Below are positions 22,718 to 25,034 of a stretch of DNA of 25,034 nucleotides, piece by piece. The translations under genes and the position numbers were made by a program. The notes under the pieces were generated by a model. That model worked only from the letters and a program-made list of their open reading frames with translations, was not told the origin of the DNA and searched no databases. Position 1 is the stretch's first letter. Every line of letters starts with the position of its first letter. Source of the DNA: UBA1822 sp963634795 (GTDB lineage: Bacteria; Bacillota; Negativicutes; Veillonellales; Dialisteraceae); assembly GCA_963634795.1 (NCBI GenBank), contig CAVHDO010000009.1:1-25034 (forward strand), in the 5' to 3' direction.

Positions 22718-23977
22718 TTGGAGAGGTTAATCATTCAGGGCGGGACGCCGCTGTCCGGTGTCATTCGCGTGTCGGCGGCGAAGAATGCGGTGTTGCCGAT
22801 TATCGTGGCGACGATGCTGCCGGAGACGCCGGCGACGATTTGCGATGTGCCGGATTTGGACGATGTGCGGACGATTTGCGATGTGCTCGAATCTTTGGGC
22901 ATGACGGTCGAAAAAAAAGAAATGGAACTGACTTTCGACGCGGCGGGACTTTGCGGCATGGAAGCTTCGTATGAATTGGTTTCCAAAATGCGGGCGTCGT
23001 TTCTCGTCATGGGTCCGCTCTTGGCGAAAATGGGCCGGGCGCGGATTGCGCTTCCGGGCGGTTGCATGATTGGGAGCCGGCCGATTGATTTGCATTTGAA
23101 AGCGTTCGAAGCGATGGGCGCGGAAATCGAAATCGCGGACGGCTACGTGGAAGCGCGGGCGCCGCGGGGTCTTTCGGGTGCGAGCATTTATTTGGATTTC
23201 CCGAGCGTGGGTGCGACGGAAAATATCATGATGGCAGCGGTGCTGGCGCAGGGTCGCACGGTGATTGAGAATGCGGCCGAGGAGCCGGAGATTGTCGACT
23301 TGGCGACGTTTCTGTCCGGCATGGGCGCGAGCATCAAAGGTGCGGGGACGAATGTCATTCGCATCGATGGCGTCCGGATGTTGGAAGGAATTTCTCACAC
23401 GCCGATTCCGGATCGGATCGAAGCGGGGACATTCATGATGGGCGCGGCAATGACGGGCGGCGATGTCGTCGTGGATAATGTGGTGACGGAGCATTTGAAA
23501 CCGCTTTTTGCGAAGTTGCGCGAAGCGGGTGTGACGGTCGAGTGCGAGGATGTGGATCGCGTGCGAATTATCGGCAAGGGAACGATTCGCTCGACGGATA
23601 TCAAAACGCTGCCGTATCCGGGATTTCCGACGGATATGCAGGCGCAATTCATGGCGCTGATGACGATAGGAAACGGAATTTCCGCGGTGACGGAAACGGT
23701 TTTTGAAAATCGTTTCATGCATGTGGACGAGTTGCGTCGGATGGGGGCGGACATTTTGGTTGAGGGACGGAAGGCGCTGGTGCGCGGCGTGCCGTTTTTG
23801 CAGGGCGCTTTCGTGCGGGCGACGGATTTGCGTGCCGGCGCGGCGCTTGTCTTGGCGGGATTGGCGGCTCGCGGCATGACGGAAGTCGGTGAGTTGCATC
23901 ATATTGATCGCGGCTACGATCATCTGGTGGAAAAATTGAAAGGGCTGGGAGCGGACATCTCCCGTGTGGACGCATGA
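22718..23977 (+). CDS. murA: UDP-N-acetylglucosamine 1-carboxyvinyltransferase
   Basis: This cytoplasmic enzyme makes the first committed step of peptidoglycan synthesis, adding enolpyruvate from PEP to UDP-GlcNAc. Seen are AAKNAVLP near the N-terminus (Lys-Asn pair) and the active-site loop PGGCMIGSRPIDLH with Cys116, the residue alkylated by fosfomycin, so the protein is of the fosfomycin-sensitive type. DRIEAGTFM and PYPGFPTDMQAQFMAL are typical MurA blocks. The start is most likely TTG at 22718: it gives MERLIIQGG, the usual MurA opening, 419 residues in total, and has GGAG eight bases upstream. GTG at 22691 would add nine residues. The stop overlaps the next gene (ATGA), so the two are coupled. 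Confidence 0.95.
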   Translation: MERLIIQGGTPLSGVIRVSAAKNAVLPIIVATMLPETPATICDVPDLDDVRTICDVLESLGMTVEKKEMELTFDAAGLCGMEASYELVSKMRASFLVMGPLLAKMGRARIALPGGCMIGSRPIDLHLKAFEAMGAEIEIADGYVEARAPRGLSGASIYLDFPSVGATENIMMAAVLAQGRTVIENAAEEPEIVDLATFLSGMGASIKGAGTNVIRIDGVRMLEGISHTPIPDRIEAGTFMMGAAMTGGDVVVDNVVTEHLKPLFAKLREAGVTVECEDVDRVRIIGKGTIRSTDIKTLPYPGFPTDMQAQFMALMTIGNGISAVTETVFENRFMHVDELRRMGADILVEGRKALVRGVPFLQGAFVRATDLRAGAALVLAGLAARGMTEVGELHHIDRGYDHLVEKLKGLGADISRVDA

Positions 23978-25034
23978 GCAAGGAAGCTGTTTCAAACGCG
24001 GCGCCCGCTTTCGATTTTTTGGAGCGGCTGGGATCTTTCGGCGCCGAGGATATCAGCGTCGATTTGGGGACATCCTATGTCACTTTGTACGGAAGAAAAA
24101 AGAAATCCATTTTGCGGGAGGCCTCTGTCGTGGCGCAACGTGCGCAGACGGGAGAATTTATCGCGTTCGGCGCCAAAGCGGCGCTGTTGGAAGGACGCAC
24201 GCCGCAGAACATCCGCATTATCCGTCCGATTGAGCGGGCGAATATCGTCAATTTCGACGCCGCGGTGTATCTTTTGAAATCGCTTCTGAATGAATCGTAT
24301 ATGCGGAGTCTTTTTTATCATCTGCGGCTGGCCATCTGCGTGCCGGCGGAAGTGACGGGACTTCAGCGCCGCGCGCTATTGGAGGCGGCGGTACAGCTCG
24401 ATGTAAGGAAAACGGTTTTGATTGAGCAGCCGATTGCGGCTGTCTTGGGTATGGGCGTCGATACGGATCGGATTCAGGGCACGATGATTTGCGACATGGG
24501 CGGCGGTTCGTTTCATGTGTCCGTGCTGTCGAAATACAGTGTCATTGTCGCGGATTCCGCTTATGAGGCGTCGCGGGCAATGGATCAGGCGATTATTTCC
24601 GCCGTACGGGATCGGTATCGCGTGGAAATCGGTTGCGGCGCGGCGGAAAGACTGAAGGAAATGCTCGGCGCGGCGTTTTTTGTTTCCGGCATTCCGGAGC
24701 TGGCTGAGATTGCAGGAATTTCCCGGACGACGGGCTTGCCGGTTCACGTGACGGTGACGAGCGAGGATGTGGCGACGGCGATTGCGCCGATGCTCGGCGT
24801 GATGCATCGGAAAATTTTGGCGGTGCTGCAAAAAACGCCGCCGACGATTTTGGCGGACATCCGCGATCACGGAATTTTACTCTGCGGTGGCGGCAGTTTG
24901 CTTTACGGATTCGATGATTTGATCACAAAATGGTCGGGCATCCCGGCCTACGTGGTGGAGTCCCCGATGCATGTCAACGCGATGGGTGCCGGCCGGGCAT
25001 TGGAATATATGGATTATCTGCGGGACAGCATGGG
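23974..25034 (+). CDS. MreB/Mbl-like bacterial actin, partial at window end
   Basis: The 353 visible codons encode an actin-fold rod-shape protein that would organise cell-wall synthesis at the inner membrane. Seen are phosphate-1 VDLGTSYVTLYG (29-40), the core Glu region IEQPIAAVLG (150-159), phosphate-2 CDMGGGSFHVSV (173-184), LQKTPPTILADIRDHGI and the adenosine loop LCGGGSLLYGF near the end. It is more diverged than housekeeping MreB: phosphate-2 reads GGGSFHV where MreB has GGGTTDIA-like sequence, and there is an N-terminal extension of about 25 residues. The ATG overlaps the murA stop. In Bacillus, mbl lies near murA with spoIID between; here no sporulation gene intervenes. The C-terminus lies outside the window. 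Confidence 0.85.
   Translation, partial: MSKEAVSNAAPAFDFLERLGSFGAEDISVDLGTSYVTLYGRKKKSILREASVVAQRAQTGEFIAFGAKAALLEGRTPQNIRIIRPIERANIVNFDAAVYLLKSLLNESYMRSLFYHLRLAICVPAEVTGLQRRALLEAAVQLDVRKTVLIEQPIAAVLGMGVDTDRIQGTMICDMGGGSFHVSVLSKYSVIVADSAYEASRAMDQAIISAVRDRYRVEIGCGAAERLKEMLGAAFFVSGIPELAEIAGISRTTGLPVHVTVTSEDVATAIAPMLGVMHRKILAVLQKTPPTILADIRDHGILLCGGGSLLYGFDDLITKWSGIPAYVVESPMHVNAMGAGRALEYMDYLRDSM

Overview
The window looks like a chromosomal segment of a diderm Firmicute (class Negativicutes, Selenomonas/Veillonella-type; genus not resolvable by eye). Two things point there. Low-GC Gram-positive housekeeping genes (ctsR-mcsA-clpC, metG-tatD, murA next to an mreB/mbl-type gene) sit beside a giant type V autotransporter, which needs an outer membrane. 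Base composition is moderately GC-rich, and no sporulation genes are visible.

Layout. 1-33 is one type I-C-like CRISPR repeat, apparently the last of an array lying to the left. It directly abuts a frameshifted fragment of a phage late-control/baseplate-hub (gpD) gene on the minus strand (34-525). A strong terminator (584-622) precedes the metG-tatD operon (766-3158). Next come a secreted SpoIVB/S55-type peptidase-like protein (3364-5457), a repeat-filled gap, and a 2382-residue autotransporter (5954-13102) with its own promoter and a palindromic operator candidate. A heat-shock cluster follows: a 22-aa leader ORF, ctsR, mcsA, a repeat-rich gap where mcsB is usually found, then clpC, closed by a bidirectional terminator (13573-17410). 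On the minus strand lie a PAP2 membrane phosphatase (17526-18476) and the sbcD-sbcC DNA-repair nuclease operon (18754-22502). Diverging from sbcD, murA overlaps an MreB-like actin gene that runs off the right edge (22718-25034).

How the genes work together: translation (MetG), quality control of DNA and protein (TatD, SbcCD, ClpC/McsA/CtsR) and envelope building (MurA, MreB-like protein, PAP2 phosphatase, autotransporter) are all core functions. The accessory signal is in the intergenic DNA.

The most striking non-genic signal is a set of short-period repeats confined to gaps between genes. Almost all are built on a 7-bp period with a different heptamer at each site. Three are joined to a TTATAAAA box and a small palindrome in the same order, and a roughly 70-bp repeat family is interspersed among them. 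No clear new defence or biosynthetic system was found.
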